Of a DNA stretch of 6,644 nt, positions 5,057-6,644 are shown one piece after another. Source of the DNA: Candidatus Nitrosopolaris nunavutensis (GTDB taxonomy: Archaea; Thermoproteota; Nitrososphaeria; Nitrososphaerales; Nitrososphaeraceae); the NCBI GenBank assembly GCA_002501855.1, contig DAOM01000052.1, positions 1 to 6,644 of the forward strand, written 5' to 3'. A model generated the notes under the pieces. The model searched no databases, was not told the origin of the DNA, and worked only from the letters and a program-made list of their open reading frames with translations. A program made the position numbers and the translations under genes. Positions within the stretch are counted from its first letter, which is position 1. The number at the start of each line of letters is the position of its first letter.

Positions 5057-5956
5057 TTAGTGCGTTGAGTGAGCTGAGTTTAGCACAATATTGAACGTCC
5101 CAAGGTAGGACTGCATATCCTTAGTTAGATTGAGCATCAATTGTTGTCCAGTATTACTTTTCAGCAAGCCATCGGTTGACGCGCCGGTGTAGATCCCATC
5201 TTGTTCATTCGTAGTAGTGGGAGGTCCATGCTTATTGTATGGAGGTTGTATGTGCACCTGTTTATTGACAGAGTTGTCAAAGTAAAACTGTGCTGTCCAC
5301 TCCAGGGTTTGATTTGATCCCTCAAACGTGCGAACCTTAATGTGTACGTGGATGGTTCTACCCTGATACCAGCCTGGATAAATCGTAGTGAACTGAGCAG
5401 TCCCTTTATGGTCTGTCACTTGATATCCACGAAGCAACTTATTTCCTGTAGTGCCAAAGTCCTTAACGTCTGAGTAGATGCCTTGAGGATTGGCATGCCA
5501 GATGTCTACTCGTGCTCCATTCAGAGGAATATATGAACCATTATCTACGTTATAGACATTAAATGCAAGACGCAATGGAATTCCTTGTTGTACTGAACCG
5601 TCTGAGGGATCTGATCTGATGTCAGAGCGGTTAGGCATGCCGTCAACGAAGTATGGGCCTTCTGTCTGTTGTGGCGTACCCATTAGTTTAGCTAATGAGG
5701 GCGTCAACGTGCATGTCTTGTTTGTTGACGCGCTGATCTGAGTTGCAGATAGCTCTGGAGATGCTCCTAATTGTGGAGGTGGGGGCATTGCTGCCGCCGC
5801 TGAGGTTTGATTTGTATTTGTCGTTGTTATTGCAAAAGATTTTGGGAAATTATCAAATGCAATGTGTGTTAAAAGTAGACTTAGAGAGAGGGCCGTTACG
5901 ATGCCTATTGTCGATATCTTTTTTGGTATTTTCAGTTCATGAGTTTCTAATCCCAT
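5057..5956 (-). CDS. Exported intradiol ring-cleavage dioxygenase-like protein
   Basis: A 299-residue protein of the catechol/protocatechuate intradiol dioxygenase superfamily, which cleaves catecholic rings between the hydroxyls using non-haem Fe(III). Residues 1-14 are polar/basic and 15-35 hydrophobic (signal peptide or anchor), followed by a low-complexity Thr/Ala/Pro linker to about residue 70. The catalytic domain spans about 95-295. It contains the TEGPYFVDG motif (98-106), RVDIWHANPQGIYSDV (149-164) with ligand Y161, and IYPGWYQGRTIHVHIKV (192-208) with Y197, R200, H203 and H205. All four iron ligands and the arginine are present, so it is probably active. Six N-x-S/T sequons (N49, N79, N109, N139, N215, N276) fit an extracytoplasmic location. 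No other aromatic-degradation gene is nearby, and the substrate is unknown. A GGAGGA lies 14 nt before the ATG, rather far for a ribosome site. It is monocistronic, ending at an oligo-T. Confidence 0.88.
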   Translation of the reverse strand: MGLETHELKIPKKISTIGIVTALSLSLLLTHIAFDNFPKSFAITTTNTNQTSAAAAMPPPPQLGASPELSATQISASTNKTCTLTPSLAKLMGTPQQTEGPYFVDGMPNRSDIRSDPSDGSVQQGIPLRLAFNVYNVDNGSYIPLNGARVDIWHANPQGIYSDVKDFGTTGNKLLRGYQVTDHKGTAQFTTIYPGWYQGRTIHVHIKVRTFEGSNQTLEWTAQFYFDNSVNKQVHIQPPYNKHGPPTTTNEQDGIYTGASTDGLLKSNTGQQLMLNLTKDMQSYLGTFNIVLNSAHSTH

Positions 5957-5971
5957 AAACAGTTTTCACAT

Positions 5972-6037
5972 CCTCCAATTACTATCAAATATTCTATATT
6001 CTTTATTCTATTTCTATATTTCACCCTCCAATTTCTA
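5972..6037 (-). promoter_or_regulatory. Dioxygenase upstream region: paired 13-bp direct repeats around TATA-like sequence
   Basis: CCTCCAATTACTA (5972-5984) and CCTCCAATTTCTA (6025-6037) match at 12 of 13 positions and are 53 bp apart, close to five helical turns. Between them lie several TATA-like blocks (CTATATT at 5994-6000 and 6014-6020). The proximal copy contains the minus-strand GGAGGA that precedes the dioxygenase start. The pair could be an operator, or a duplicated ribosome-site segment from an older leader. This is inference from position and identity only. Confidence 0.35.
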
Positions 6038-6114
6038 GTAGGCTAGACTAAAACGGAATAAATAAATCGAGATTAGTGGCTATCTCATGCTAGAACAAAT
6101 CATAATGCTCGTAG

Positions 6115-6474
6115 CTACTTCTTATCTGCAGATGCAGGCTTAGTCTTATCCTCTACTAATTTGAATCTAGATAGTTGCTTGTATGCAAGAAATACTATGA
6201 ATGCAATTATTAGAAAGTCAATCATATTTGCTACCACATCGCCCCACATGAATTTTGAATTTGCTACAGTAGCTGCCATTTTGCTCAGATCTCCAGAGGG
6301 TAAAAATAATCCGATAAACGGAGTTATAATATCAGTCACAAATGCTGTAACTGGTTAAGAAGCTGCTTGGCCTATGACAAATGCAATAGCTAATCCAATT
6401 ATTCCAAATTTCTTTAGAAAGTCGAGGAATTCCTGCGCCAGTGACTTCTCTATTGTAGGACGTATTTCAGTCAC
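6115..6474 (-). pseudogene. mscL: Large-conductance mechanosensitive channel MscL, broken by one in-frame TAA
   Basis: MscL opens a large pore in the cytoplasmic membrane under tension to release solutes during hypo-osmotic shock. From the GTG at 6472-6474 the minus strand reads VTEIRPTIEKSLAQEFLDFL, KKFGIIGLAIAFVIGQAAS, a TAA (6355-6357), and then in the same frame PVTAFVTDIITPFIGLFLPS and on to the TAG at 6115-6117. The order is the family's: amphipathic N-terminus, TM1 (FGIIGLAIAFVIG...VTDII), a periplasmic loop, TM2 (VVANMIDFLIIAFIVFLAYK) and a charged tail (about 119 positions, normal length). The stop falls inside TM1, at the position equivalent to K31 of the Escherichia coli protein in my hand alignment. 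A GTG at 6337-6339 could start a 74-residue piece without most of TM1, unlikely to form a channel. An upstream GTG (6487-6489) is also in frame; TATA-like CATAATAATTG lies near 6500. Everything else is well conserved, so the lesion is recent or a sequencing error. Confidence 0.8.
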
Positions 6475-6489
6475 GGTAAAATTATTCAC

Positions 6490-6644
6490 TTATTCAATTA
6501 TTATGTTAGCAGACAGATTTTAGAAGAAGATTACTATCAATTGGATTTATCATACAAGATTACATGGTATGTTATACTATTTTCAGTCAGTGAAAGACTA
6601 TGTCCATAAGTTAACAACTAATCTAGTTTGTAGCTCAACTCACA
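6490..6644. other. Right-hand intergenic stretch
   Basis: AT-rich sequence upstream of mscL with no ORF of note on either strand. It holds the probable mscL promoter near 6495-6509 and a small GTTAAC palindrome near 6610. Nothing else is recognisable. Confidence 0.4.

Noticed and set aside
5743..5958. Plus-strand frame opposite the dioxygenase signal-peptide region
   Set aside because: Its hydrophobic look comes from reading the antisense of a signal peptide and linker; there is no start context or homology signal.
2660..6474. Programmed stop-codon readthrough or a recoded genetic code
   Set aside because: All three stop codons occur inside broken frames and intact genes end at normal stops. 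Frameshifts also occur nearby, so plain gene decay is simpler than recoding.

Overview
The window looks like chromosomal DNA from an ammonia-oxidising archaeon (Nitrososphaeria/Thaumarchaeota), most like the soil Nitrososphaera/Nitrosocosmicus group. This is inferred from the AT-rich composition, archaeal TATA boxes upstream of several start codons with little or no leader, secreted proteins rich in N-glycosylation sequons, and the style of several proteins. No rRNA, tRNA, CRISPR array or insertion sequence was seen, so the taxonomy is not proven.

Layout: (1) 1-159, minus: the N-terminus of a secreted His-rich protein, cut by the window edge. (2) 315-800, plus: a frameshifted, truncated DUF72/YecE pseudogene. 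(3) 806-1780, minus: an intact secreted or membrane-anchored metallophosphoesterase of the purple-acid-phosphatase type. (4) 1897-2540: an Asn-rich ORF, a probable primase-like fragment and a small unidentified ORF, all weak. (5) 2660-3130, plus: a phasin-like helical protein with two in-frame stops. (6) 3119-3731, minus: a heavily frameshifted regulator resembling the HFX_2341/DUF6293 family, converging on (5). (7) 3794-4183, minus: an intact 129-residue protein with a C-x2-C ... H-x-H cluster. (8) 4327-5050: one NHL-repeat fragment and other debris, including a small membrane-protein gene with an early stop. (9) 5057-5956, minus: an intact exported intradiol-dioxygenase-like protein with all four iron ligands. 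(10) 6115-6474, minus: mscL interrupted by one in-frame TAA in the first membrane helix.

The genes do not form an operon or a recognisable pathway. The main theme is decay: only three complete genes look functional, and between them lie at least five recognisable broken genes. Several remnants keep their promoter or reading frame, so they are fairly recent. The two complete exported proteins (phosphoesterase and dioxygenase) and the His-rich partial one would act outside the cytoplasmic membrane. I found no convincing new multi-gene system here.
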